This document shows positions 1 to 10,273 of a stretch of DNA of 64,000 nucleotides, one piece after another. This DNA is from Lithodes maja (taxonomy: Eukaryota > Arthropoda > Malacostraca > Decapoda > Lithodidae): the NCBI GenBank assembly GCA_037953745.1, contig JBAKBP010007416.1:1-64000 (forward strand), read 5' to 3'. The notes beneath the pieces are model-generated. The model saw only the letters and a program-made list of their open reading frames with translations, was not told the origin of the DNA and made no database searches. Numbering within the stretch: the stretch's first letter is position 1; each line of letters starts with the position of its first letter. The translations under genes and the position numbers were made by a program.

Positions 1-58
1 ATCTATATATAGATATATGTGTTATCCATTGTGACAATGTTTCCATACCACCCATTCT

Positions 59-61
<3 letters not shown>

Positions 62-97
<36 letters not shown>

Positions 98-282
98 TCT
101 AGTCTCTCAGTGGGGATCGAACCATCGACCATCAGAACGATAGCCGACGCTTAATCAATTACACCACAGCGTCGGCTATCGTTCTGATGGTCGATGGTTC
201 GATCCCCACTGAGAGACTAGAAACATTTAGTGGCTCACGTGTATTTGTGATATATTCTCAATATATATATATATATATAGTT
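62..282. repeat. Perfect 59-bp-arm palindrome between AT microsatellites
   Basis: AT dinucleotide runs (about 63-92 and 260-279) flank a perfect inverted repeat: arms 93-151 and 168-226, 59 bp each with no mismatch, around a 16-base loop. Each arm contains a tRNA-like B box (GGTTCGATCC type). Read on the minus strand, the loop supplies an A-box-like segment (TGTGGTGTAATTGATTAAGC), so the hairpin looks like a snap-back copy of a tRNA-derived SINE head. Nothing suggests that it codes for protein. Confidence 0.9.
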
Positions 283-631
283 GGAAGGACCATATTACCA
301 GTCTTGCTAAGGCAGCCTCCCAGAAGCTGGATGTGCTCAACCGCCTTAGGGGGTTCTTTACCCCTGCACAGCTTCTTGCTCTGTACAGGGGCATAGTGCG
401 TCCTTGTATTGAGTATTGTTCACATGTGTTGGGAGGTTCCTCTCACACCGCTCTCCTAGACAAAGTTGAAAGGAAGGCCTTTTGTATCATTAACTCCCGT
501 CCACTCACCTATTCTCTGCAATCTCTCTCTCTCCGCCGCAATGTTGCATCTCTCTCGCTATTCTATTGCTACTACAATAATCAGTGTTCCTCAGAGCTTT
601 CCCAGTGTATGCCACATCCTTTACGTAGGGC
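283..631 (+). mobile_element. Jockey-like LINE A, copy 1, C-terminal RT part (left piece)
   Basis: The translation around 290-640 reads as the region downstream of the reverse transcriptase in a Jockey/I-type LINE. It includes the common 'LY.GIVRPCIEYCSHV' type block, here LALYRGIVRPCIEYCSHV. A second, older copy lies at 32067-33060. The element is interrupted at 642 by an RTE-like LINE and resumes at 2033. The short open frames here (187-396, 333-677) are remnants and cannot be a complete gene. The clade (Jockey versus CR1) is judged only from motif style. Confidence 0.7.
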
Positions 632-642
632 ACGTGGTACCC

Positions 643-2021
643 TGGCATATTACTGGCATAATAGTCCCCCTATATAAGGGCAAAGGGGAGAGAGGAGTGT
701 GTGGTAACCACGAGGAATATGTCTTTTTAAGCGTAGTAGGGAAGGTGTACAGTAGGGTAGTGATTGAGAGAGAGAGTGAGAACGGAGAAATGGATAGGCG
801 ACGAGCAGGGAGGTTTTAGGAAGGAAAGAGGATGTGTAGATCAGATTTTTACCCTGAATTGTGTTGTGAATCTGGAGAAGCAACAAAAGGTGTATGTTGC
901 CTCTATGGACTTGGAGAAGGCCTATGACAGAGTGGATAGAGAAGCCATGTGGAAAGTACTTAGAATATACGGAGTAGATGGCAAGCTGCTGAAAGCAGTG
1001 AAGAGCATGTATGAGGGTGCAAAGGCGGCAGTACGTGTGGAGAACGAGCAGCGCGAGTTCTTTGACCTGAGTGTTGGGTTGAAACAGGGGTGTGTGATGT
1101 CCCCATGGTTTTTACTGTATATATGGATGGAGTCATGAAAGAAATACTTGGAAGAGCAGAGGATGTTGGTGTATCGCTGAAAAGGGAGGGAAATTAGTGG
1201 AAGCTGCCTATACTGCTGTTTGCGGATGATACAGTTCTGATGAGCGATAATGAATGGGAGCGGCAGGGTTTGGTAAATGAGTTTGGAACAGTGTGCAAAA
1301 AACAAAATTTGAAGGTAAATGCGGGGAAGAGCAAGGTTATGGTCTTCCAAAGGGGTGAAGTCACAGAGTGTGAGGTGAAGTTGAACGGTCAGGCTATGGA
1401 GATCATCAGCTATTTTAAGTATCTGGGCAGTGTGTTGAGTAAGATGGGACTGTGGATGAGGAGGTGCGGGAGAGGGTGCAACAGGGGAAGAGGGTTGTAG
1501 GAATGTTGAAAGCAGTAACAAGAAATAGGGTGGTCAGTATGGAAGCGAAGAAGTCCTTGCATGACAGTGTGGTAATCGCGACACTAACTTACGGAAGCGA
1601 AGCATGGGCGTTTGGGAAGAGACTCAGACCAAGAGTGAGAGCGGTGGAGATGAGTTACTTGAGAAGTGCGTACGGAGTTACATGGAGGGATAGACAGACG
1701 AATGAGGAAGTAAGAAGGAGGTGTGGTGTGGAGGTAGATGTGCTGGAAAGTGTGAAAAGGAACTTGAGATAGTTTGGCCATATGGAATGTATGGAAAGTG
1801 AGAGATTGACTAAGAGGGTGTACGAGAGCGAGGTGGAAGGACAGAGAGGGAGAGTTGCACCGAAGGAGAGGTGGAAGGATGGAGTGAGGAAGTATATGAA
1901 TGAAGGCGGTGCTGGATAGGAGGAGGGGCGTCGACTGACTGGGGACAGAGGTGCATGGGGGCAGTTCGTTAGTGGCCACCCCTTCGGGGATCACGGCGTC
2001 AGGCAATAGATAGATAGATAG
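643..2021 (+). mobile_element. RTE-like LINE subfamily A, copy 1 (5' truncated)
   Basis: This is a non-LTR retrotransposon fragment encoding the RT palm and C-terminal part. Visible motifs are GIIVPLYKGKGERGVC near the start, FMDLEKAYDRVDRE-like, QGCVMSP, FADD and a conserved C terminus ending GDHGV(R)Q. It ends in an (ATAG)n tail. It lies inside Jockey-like LINE A with an 11-bp target-site duplication, ACGTGGTACCC, at 632-642 and 2022-2032. The frame is broken several times, for example by a 4-bp extra GA unit near 770 and a stop near 1195, so it is dead. Copies 15570-17798 and 23780-26345 are close relatives. Confidence 0.88.
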
Positions 2022-2032
2022 ACGTGGTACCC

Positions 2033-2318
2033 ATCTTGCAACACAATCCCACCCCTACTCTGTGCAACTCTCCAACCCAAGAGTGAATCGTTACTCTCAA
2101 ACTTTCTTCTATTCAACAGTTGAGCTCTGGAACTCTCTCCCAGAATCAGTCTTTCCCTCTTACTATGTCTTAAATTGCTTCAAACTCCGTATATCCAGGA
2201 ATTTTGGCTCGAACGTCCCTTGATTTTGGCCCTGTCACTCTTTCAACTATGGGGGAGGCACTCGCTATAGGCAGTTCTGCCTTTTGCCTCCCTTACTAAC
2301 ATATAAAAAAATAAAATA
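2033..2318 (+). mobile_element. Jockey-like LINE A, copy 1, 3' end (right piece)
   Basis: This continues the LINE cut at 642. Across the duplicated target, the text from 'acgtggtaccc' runs into a 3' segment that matches the uninterrupted copy at 32790-33050 (blocks around the ACACAATCCCACCCCTACTC-type segment, CTCTTTCAACTATGG and the TTGCCTCCCTT region). It is non-coding or degenerate and ends in an A-rich stretch near 2310. Confidence 0.65.
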
Positions 2319-2345
2319 AAAATATATATACAGTATATATAAACC

Positions 2346-2422
2346 GTCTTGGTGGTGTAATGGTTAATGTGTCTAAAAATCTGTGTGTGATAACCCGGGT
2401 TCGAATCCTGGTGGATCACATA
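2346..2422 (+). repeat. tRNA-like sequence (SINE head or tRNA pseudogene)
   Basis: An A-box-like GGTGGTGTAATGGTTAA and a good B box GGGTTCGAATCC (2397-2408) are spaced as in a tRNA. The T arm pairs (CCGGG/CCTGG), but I find no matching acceptor stem. I therefore call it tRNA-derived rather than a functional tRNA gene. It lies directly before a long AT microsatellite. Confidence 0.55.
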
Positions 2423-2462
2423 TATGCTTTCTTAATTTCATTGGAGGTGTTTGGTGTTGTGG

Positions 2463-2485
2463 TGAAATTAATAAAAAAAATATAT

Positions 2486-2570
<85 letters not shown>

Positions 2571-2578
2571 CCGGTATA

Positions 2579-2648
<70 letters not shown>

Positions 2649-2660
2649 ATATATATATAA

Positions 2661-2719
<59 letters not shown>

Positions 2720-2780
2720 TATATATATATATTTATATGTATATATATATATATATATATAATTATATTGTATATATATT
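2463..2780. repeat. Long (AT)n microsatellite
   Basis: About 300 bp of almost pure TA/AT dinucleotide with short interruptions, such as a CCGG-containing break near 2571. It marks the 5' truncation point of the CR1 element that follows. The open frame through it is low-complexity Ile/Tyr and is not a gene. Confidence 0.95.
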
Positions 2781-4981
2781 GAATTCAGTAACAGCGACCA
2801 TCGAACAATAACTTTCACTTTATAGTTTACTAGTAACGAACCAAATAGCAGCATCGAAAAAGTCCCTAATTTCAAGAAAGCAAACGTTCATAAACTTAGA
2901 GCCATGTTTAAAGAAACTGACTGGAGCTTTTTAATTAACAATAACGACATAAATACATCTTGGGAATTATTCGAAACCACTTACCTAAAAGCAGTGCAGG
3001 ACTGCATACCAACTAAAATATGGCGTGCAGGCCATACCAATAAGCCCAAATGGTGGAATAAAGATATTTCAAACTGTCTGCTTGCTAAAAAGTTTGCTAA
3101 TGATAGATTAAAATCCTTACAAAATGACGAAGAACGGGTGAAATTTGTAGAGCTACGACGCAAAGCCAAAAAGTTAATTAAGCAAAGTAAAAAGACCCTG
3201 GAGTTACATGTTGCGAATCAAAGTAAAACAAACCCGAAAGAATTCTATAGTTATATCAGAAAGAAAAAAGTAGTTACTTCAACTGTTGGACCGTTAGTCG
3301 ATGAAAATGGAGAATACACCAAAGACGAAGCACAAATGAGTAATGCCCTCAATACCTTCTTTGCATCCGTTTTTACAACGGAAGACCTCAGTGATATCCC
3401 TACACCATCGCCGATTCAGATTGATAATTCAGATGTTCTAAGCAATATCACCGTTGCAGAGAGAGAAGAATTGAATTGTTTAGATAAACTCAAGGTAAAT
3501 AAAACGCCTGGACCTGATACAATCTCACCTAGAGTCCTAAAGGAAGCTAAAGATGAGCTCTCTAAACCACTGACATTGCTATTCAATAAATCCTTGCAGT
3601 CTGGAACTATGCCTGATCAGTGGAAGCTAGCCAACGTAACACCGATATTAAAAAAAGGCAGCAAATCCCTATGCAGTAACTATCGTCCAATTAGCTTAAC
3701 CTCAGTTGTATGTAAAATGCTGGAAACACTCATAATAGACAGACTCGTAAATCACTTAGAGGAAAATAACATACTTAAAGACACTCAACACGGCTTTCAT
3801 AAAAAACGTTCCTGTTTAACAAACCTCTTAGACTTCTTCCACGATATCCTCAACCTCTACGATGAGAGTAAAGCTGTAGATATTATATATCTTGATTTTC
3901 AAAAGGCCTTTGACAAAGTTCCCCACAAACATTTACTGCTAAAACTAAAAGCACATGGAATACAAGACAGTGTCTTGAAATGGATAGAATATTGGCTCAG
4001 CGACAGAAAGCAAAGAGTAGTCACAAACGGTAAGGCATCTAAATGGACTAATGTAAGTAGCGGGGTACCCCAGGGATCGGTACTAGGATCAATTATCTTT
4101 CTAATTTACATCAACGACATAGATGAGGGTCTCACCTGTACAATCTCAAAATTTGCTGACGATACAAAAATTGCAAATAGTGTACTCTCAAAAGAACAAG
4201 GGGACGATATGCAACACAATCTAGATAAGTTGTCATGTTGGGCCCAAATTTGGCAAATGAGTTTCAATGCGGATAAATGTAAAGTACTACATATCGGATA
4301 CCAAAATGAGAAAGCAAACTATTTGATGAATGGCACTCAGCTTAAGAATGTAGACAGAGAAACCGATCTGGGAGTAACAATATCGAGTAACCTAAAACCG
4401 AGTCAACAATGTTCAGAAGTTGTTAAGAAGGCAAACAAAATCATTGGCTTTATATAGGCAGGGCATTTGAGCATAAATCCAAAGAAGTTATCCTAACCCT
4501 TTACAATTCCTTAGTCCGCCCTCTTCTGGAATACTGCATTCAATTCTGGTGCCCTTATTACCAAAAAGATGTAGACAAGCTAGAACGAGTTCAACGTAGA
4601 GTTACCAAAATTATACCTAGCCTAAAGAACAAACCATACGAGGAGCGTCTTAGAGAATTAAATCTATTTCCTTTAACCCAGTGCAGATTAAGAGGCGACT
4701 TAATTCAAGTGTTCAAAATCATCAAAGGCATCGACAATATGAACTGTAGTAAGTACTTCACTATCGACCAATCTAATTACACACGGGGAAATGGGTGCAA
4801 AATTATTGGTAAATCTTTTAACTCACACGAAGCTAAGAATTTCTTCTTCAATCGAGTTGTCAACTTATGGAATGGGCTTCCCCGAGATGTTATAGACTGC
4901 AGCGCCGTTGATTCATTTAAACTTCGCCTAGACAAATATCTCGCATCAAACCCGCGACTGACTGCGTTTGTAAATAAATAA
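2781..4981 (+). pseudogene. CR1-like ORF2: endonuclease tail and reverse transcriptase
   Basis: The main open frame (2904-4457, 517 aa) holds the RT. RT block NYRPISL is near residue 258, catalytic motif A YLDFQKAFDKV near 328, GVPQGSVLG near 385 and the metal-binding FADD near 417, then MSFNADKC. The active-site residues look intact. A small insertion near 4453 shifts the frame. The C-terminal part (LRPLLEYC-like, ERVQRRVTKIIPSLKN, RDVIDC) continues in other frames to 4981. The ATG at 2904 is internal to the original protein. The element would copy its own RNA at nicked chromosomal DNA, but this copy is defective. Confidence 0.85.
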
Positions 4982-5183
4982 CTTTATTTTATCCTCCCCT
5001 CAGTTACTAACCCATCTGTCCCCTACTAACTTCCTAATCCTGCCTCGGACATTAGTTCCAGGGCAGTAGTTCCCTTACCCACTCTAAACTACTGTTTGGA
5101 CACTTGATCCTCAGTGTTTTGGAGGACAAGCAGCCTAGAAGGGTCACTAGACCTGTTGTTGCTTGATTTCCTTTGTACTGTAC
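2781..5183 (+). mobile_element. CR1-like LINE, copy 1 (5' truncated, 3' complete)
   Basis: The element begins inside the endonuclease C terminus ('SNSDHRTITF', with the family's SDH signature). It runs through RT and a thumb region to a 3' UTR, and ends near 5183 in a TTTCCTTTGTACT-type terminus shared with the copy ending at 30596. A second copy (12776-18438, minus) is homologous over its whole length. The 5' end abuts the AT microsatellite. No clear target duplication is visible because both flanks are repetitive. Confidence 0.88.
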
Positions 5184-5444
5184 CACCGTTGCCAGATTCC
5201 ACCCTTCGTGTTTGAACGGTATTGTTTTTCAATATTACTTTTGTTTTTATTCCTGCCATTGTTTGATTACTGTTTGTTTGTTGTCTTTTTACGAGAGATT
5301 TGCTGTTCAGCATATCTTGTTAGATCTTGATAGAAAGTATTTATTGAGTTAGTCTCAGGATATGACTCAAACCACTTACTCATTCCCTCCACAAATTATT
5401 TTGTATGCTGTGGTAGGCGTTGGAGCCTCTTCCTCCCCCCCAGT

Positions 5445-6493
5445 AACCCGCCTCTTTTTGATATCTAGCTTAGTTAATAGTGCAAAATGATCAGATAATA
5501 GTAATTCCTGCTTGTGAACAGAACAGGTACAATATGGCTCGTTATACAGACAAACATAGTCTAGCCTGCCACCTAGGACATGCGTTGACTCCGGCTGTCC
5601 TATTAGTCTTAAGCTCGGTTCACACATGCACAAATTAACGTCCCGTCCGGCTACGGCCAAAAAAATAGGCAGGATGGCTTCAATCTGGAGGCCCCATGGT
5701 ACACATGCACGAATTAACATCCCGTCCGTCCCCGACCCCTCTTGCTTGGTTCACACATGCACGAATTAATGTCCCGTACGTCCCTGACCCCTTAATTCGC
5801 CTGCAAACGAGCAAGGACGCCGGCAAAATCGCCTATGGTCGGTACACGGACGTGCGGTGTCGCCAGCTCACGTGATGCGACAGTGACACATCGCCGACTC
5901 TCCTTCCAGCGTTTTTTTGCCGCCGTTCTCATCCCGTTCGTCGGCGTCTAGACGCCGACTGCTCCCGTGTGTGTCCCGGCCTGACACGTTTTGTGGCAGT
6001 TGCCCCGGCCAACGCCGACCATTTTATGCATGCACAAAATGATTGCCGCCTCCCGCCTCTCGTCCCGTATGCTGGCGACACCACACGTCCCTGTACCGAC
6101 CATAGGCGATTTCGCCGGCGTCCTTGCCCGTTTGCAAGCGAATTAAGAGGTCAGGGCCGGACAGGACATTGATTTGTGTATGTGTGAACCAAGCAAAAGG
6201 GGTCGGGGATGGACGGGATGTTAATTCGTGCATGTGTACCATGGGGCCTCCAGATTGAAGCCGTCCTGCCTATATTCTTAGCCGTAGCCGGACGGGACGT
6301 TAATTCGTGCATGTGTGAACCGAGCTTAAGACTAATAGGACAGCCGGAGTCAACGCATGTCCTAGGTGGCAGGCTAGACTATGTTTGTCTGTATAACGAG
6401 CCATATCGTACCTGTTCTGTTCACAAGCAGGATTTACTATTATCTGATCATTTTGCACTATTAACTAAGCTAGATGTCAAAAAGAGGCGGGTT
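5445..6493. repeat. 1-kb inverted duplication (imperfect palindrome)
   Basis: Segment 5445-about 5862 is repeated as reverse complement at about 6077-6493. Each arm carries, from the outside in, the LINE B endonuclease C terminus (LIGQPESTHVLGGRLDYV), a junction 'cttaagctcggttcacac', and repeats of the motif TTCACACATGCAC(G/A)AATTAA. The spacer of about 215 bp contains a 20-bp perfect palindrome GTCGGCGTCTAGACGCCGAC. Outside the arms the flanks differ. A fold-back element or break-repair event inside the LINE would explain it. Confidence 0.85.
5610..6330. mobile_element. Candidate fold-back/MITE core with GGTTCACAC motifs
   Basis: From the AAGCTCGGTTCACAC junction at about 5610 to its mirror near 6330, the sequence is not LINE-derived. 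It is built of repeated blocks such as TTCACACATGCACGAATTAA followed by a CCCGTCCG-type segment, seen near 5620, 5700 and 5750 and mirrored near 6170, 6215 and 6300. No transposase is visible. It is probably a non-autonomous DNA element; the family is not assigned. Confidence 0.55.
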
Positions 6494-6993
6494 TATATAA
6501 TTTAACCATCGTTGACCATTAACATTAGTATTATTCCTACCTCCATATGAGGACAGAGCTCTATGGTGAGCATTTAGGTCGCCCAGCAATTGAGTCTGTT
6601 CTTCATATAGAAGGTCAGGAAATTCTTGTGTATCGAGTGAGTTGCAACCTACATATATGTTGATTATATTAAGTTGGTAATCATCAAGGTATACCTTTAA
6701 AGATATATTTCAGTGTCCCTACCAAAAGAACAATAAAACCTCTTTACAGGTATAGTCTTTTTGACATACGTAATCAAACCCCTGGCAGATGTTTCAGTGC
6801 AGTTGTGTACATGGGCAATATAATTTCCAAATCTAGAGCGAAATGTTTCATTAGCCCTGGTCTCTTGGAGACATATTACATCCACGTCATGCAACATTGC
6901 AAAATGCTGAAGCTCTACAAAGCGTTGATTAATGCCATTGATATTCCAACATAACACCTTTAGGTGTTATCACAATTATCACAATTTCCTGTG

Positions 6994-8416
6994 TTATTCA
7001 TCATAATTAAATATTGGGGGTTCTTCGATACTAGCTGGCTCTACCATACTCTCAATTACTCTGGCTGTCTCTTTCATTGTTGAAACAACAGAGAGGAGGC
7101 ACTTACCATCCTCCTCTGTCATTTTTTCTAGTGTTTCCTTTATTGATTTAACCGTGACCTTTCTTGGCAAGGCATGGGAAACATTGTTTAAAACATCGTC
7201 TTTTACTAATAGATGTTCAGTTTGTTCCCTCCTAACAATGTGATATTCCCCCTGCTTACTGTTTGTAGTATTACTCGCATTGTCACTATTGTTCTCCGCC
7301 TGGTTACTGTTTATTTTGTTGGCTACACATGCGAGTACCTTTTTCATCACCTCATTTATTTGTGCTATCATTATCTCACCTAATTGTGCTTGGAACTCCA
7401 GTTGCTGGTCCATGAGCTGTTTCTGTTGCTGTTGTTGTTGATCCGCCACAGACCTGAGGTAAGCCAGGGTCATTTGTATGGCGTGTGTCATCTCATTTTT
7501 TTTGTTGTGGTAGGGGTGGGGTGTGGGGGTTAGTGGTGGCCGGGATGTTGACACTTGTTGTTGTTGTTTTTGTCCCACGCCTGCACACGCCACGTCTGCT
7601 CACGCACGTGTAAGAGCACCTGTAGTGGTGAGTTGTCTTGATGTCCTCGAGCACTCTTGAACCCAGGCCTCTCGCCCCACACCGCTGGCAGTGGCTGCAG
7701 TCGCATGGGCCAACCCAGCCCCCACAACCATGGTGGTGTTGTTGTTGCTCCTTTGTCCGTCATATTCTCGTACCTTTAGGGGGGACAAAGGAGGGGAGAG
7801 TGAGGAGTGGGAAGAGGAGGAGGATGATGGAAGGGAGGGAGGAGAGAGGGGATGGGAGGTAGGTGTGAGAGGGAGAGAGAGGGTGGATGTGGCGGAGGTA
7901 GAGCGGTTCACTGTATAACCAGCTGACCGGGGTGAGGGGAGAGCGGGAGGTGGTGGTGGTGTGGGGGCTGGTGTGATCAGCTGACGACCTCTTGTTTGAG
8001 CTCATAGTTGAAGGGCGTTTGTTGCAGAGAAGCGAGTGAGCATTATGTTGACCATTGCAGTTGGCACACCTTGGAGAGACACTTAAGCCTTCCTTGATTT
8101 GTTTGCCACAAACGGATGACTCATGTTGCTCTGCACAGAACCTGCACCTGGGAACTTCCTTGCAGCTAAAACTTTTGTGTCCCCATCTGCTGCAACGTAG
8201 ACAGAAGGCAGGTGGTTCATTATAGGAGGCTATGGGGTTGGGAGGAAGGATAGGTATAAATGTATGCCTGTCCGGTATCACCCCTTTCCACAAGGCAAGC
8301 ACTTGCTCACTCTCTTCCCCTCGTATTATGTTTCTCTTTGCCCACACCACTTGAGGATGTTGCTGTACTGCTTCAAGGTGGGCGGGGAGAGGGTATCGTT
8401 TTATTATGACCTTAGT
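6994..8416 (-). pseudogene. Jockey-like LINE B ORF1 (gag-like, CCHC knuckles), 3' part
   Basis: The translation runs from 8416 (TKVIIKRYPLPAHLEAV) through QVVWAKRN. It then has zinc-knuckle segments: CLRCSRWGHKSFSC, a CRFCAEQHESSVC-like repeat and CANCNGQHNAHSLLC. These are typical of nucleic-acid-binding proteins from Jockey-type LINEs. The next part is frameshifted near 7760-7910. After that comes a glutamine-rich, coiled-coil-like region (QQQQQQKQLMDQQLEFQ) ending at the stop near 6994. The first part of ORF1 is at 10274-10692, beyond the inserted LTR. Confidence 0.75.
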
Positions 8417-8420
8417 CTTG

Positions 8421-10269
8421 TGTGACGCATGTCGAGTATGAGCATGCTGTACAGAACGCCCAGTCAGGCCCCACTCTCGCTAGGATCGTCAGGGCAGGAA
8501 CTTTGGCTGTAGTCTGTGTAGAGTTTCCTAACTTAGTTTATGTGAGCCGTTGTACTATAAGTATTATAAATATGTATTTTGTTTTCATCTGAGTCAACGA
8601 GTTCTATTTTATATCATTAGTATTGTGTGTGGGACTTATATGTAATGATGAGAGGAGAGAGAGAGAGATATTACGTAACGGGGACCAGTGAGTGCGCCAC
8701 GCGGGCAGATAGGCCTAATTCCCTCCTCCCTCCTCCCTTCCTCCCTTTCAGCGCGTGGGAAGTTCTTTGTCGATCCCAGATTGAGAGAGAATATGACGTC
8801 ATGATTGCCAGTGGGCGGTCCTTAAGTAGTTTGAGATATGCCGCTAGAGGGCCGAGTATAAAAAGAGAGGTTCTTGCCACCATTCTTCAGAACTCATCAG
8901 GCAAAGCGACTTCTCATATCCCTTGCAACTATCCATATTCTTCCGACTGATGTGAACTTTCTCTACTCTCTGAACAGCCTATCTTCTTCTCTTCTCGTCC
9001 CTGTTTAACCTCCATGACCCCTTTGGTGCAGATTTAGTCAGCCAAAGTATTATCGCTTGAGTTCTCACGAGATAAGTGCCTGTTAGATAGCCTATTTTTG
9101 GAAGGGTTAACTAGAATAGGATTGATTGATGTTTGTTGCACTCGTATATGCATTTCCCTGTGTGCGATTATTCATGTTCCTGTTTTCTGCTGGTTTAGGC
9201 AATGCTAGACTGGGATAGGGTTTCTGAGTTGTGATTTCCTATGAGTACTAGGTTGCGGTTGAACCAGTACAATTGCAACGGAGACGTGGAACGCCTAGGT
9301 GGTCTTTCTGACTGTGTACCGTGGGAGTTTAGCACTGTGTTGCGAGTGAGGGCTTTTGCCTATGCCACCCAACACTGTGTTATCTCATTTGCTTGACTTT
9401 GAGAGGATCGCCAGGAGAGAACCAGATACTAGTGATCTGGATCTCTCAAGAGAGCATCCCGTCAATTACCGTAATTTGGCCGCACAGTCTTAAGGACCTC
9501 GCTAGGCTACGAGCCGCTTGCTCAGCCATTGTCTCTTAACCTTAGATATCCCAGCTAGACTTTGCTCGACCAGCAGATACAGCATAGTATTGAAGCTTCT
9601 CCTTATGTATATTATTGTTTAAGCACTATTGATTTCATGTGTGGCACGCTTAGCTACTTCAGAGATTAGTGGCCCACGAGCACAATCTTAGTAGGCTATT
9701 GCCAGTGCATTGTCGGAGTACTTCTTCTTAATGTTTGCCATATCCTATTGCTTATTCTTATAATTCTTCTTATGTCAATTTAAAGCCTTTAATTACCAGT
9801 GAGTTATTCATTAAATTGCTGTTCAAAATCCGATACTTACTTCTTATGAGTATTCGAGAAGCATCTAACTTATCAGAAGATTCCTTGCTTGATGCTCGAG
9901 GACTATTGTTTAACGTAACGTAATAGTGCCGATCCGAAGTAGAGGGTGGAGGACTTCTTAAGTTCTTAGTTCAAGGGTGGATTACTTCGGCTTCGGCCAA
10001 CACTATTCTTTAGTGTTGTAGTACTTTCTTCTTTGTTTGATTGTTGACCAGACTAGATAACTCCCGTCTTGTTATTAGTCTGTTGTGTGAAACGCTAGTA
10101 CCGAGTTCTTGTATACCCCGTTATAGCAGATAGAACTCTGGAGGGTAGTGGCGTTTTTTGTTCGGCTGGCAGTACTCTGGGGTTGGGATCATGTGTTTCC
10201 GTTGTGGCAGCGAGCCATACTCGAGTCCTGTGTAAGAGCCCTAGTGTACCCGAGTGCCCGGTCGTAACA
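8421..10269 (+). mobile_element. Solo LTR (1,849 bp) inserted in LINE B ORF1
   Basis: The segment starts TGTGACGC and ends GTAACA (the TG...CA rule) and is flanked by the 4-bp duplication CTTG at 8417-8420 and 10270-10273. Deleting it plus one CTTG joins the ORF1 frame exactly, DEVK to TKVIIKRY. On the + strand there is a TATA box TATAAAAA (8857-8864). An initiator-like TTCAGAAC sits about 30 bp downstream, so transcription would start near 8889. No internal retrotransposon genes are present. The parent family is not identified, but a Gypsy-type source is likely. Confidence 0.82.
8857..8892 (+). promoter_or_regulatory. LTR core promoter: TATA box plus initiator
   Basis: TATAAAAA at 8857-8864 is followed about 30 bp later by CTTCAGAAC, an arthropod-like initiator. 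It is the clearest core promoter of the solo LTR and could still drive transcription. Confidence 0.5.
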
Positions 10270-10273
10270 CTTG

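Larger units (their letters stand above)
5184..6957 (-). pseudogene. Jockey-like LINE B ORF2, EEP endonuclease
   Basis: The frame starts at 6957 with LCWNINGI, followed by LQETRA: the N- and E-containing motifs of an endonuclease/exonuclease/phosphatase domain that nicks target DNA. It continues through LLGDLNAH (the D.N motif) near 6560. The C-terminal part is 5720-5445, with THVLGGRLDYV and LLSDHFAL (the catalytic SDH block). Between the two lies the inverted copy of the C-terminal part on the opposite strand. Downstream of 5445 the frame continues poorly (KWFESYPETNSINTFY-like) to about 5184. Inactive. Confidence 0.75.

Noticed and set aside
2346..2422. Functional tRNA gene
   Set aside because: Good B box and T arm but no acceptor stem pairing. 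The same holds for 33508-33566 and 61309-61390.
2360..2716. 118-residue open frame of Ile/Tyr repeats
   Set aside because: It is simple (AT)n microsatellite read as protein.
5376..6505. Two separate genes encoding the same 98-114 residue protein on opposite strands
   Set aside because: They are the two arms of the inverted duplication of a LINE endonuclease fragment.
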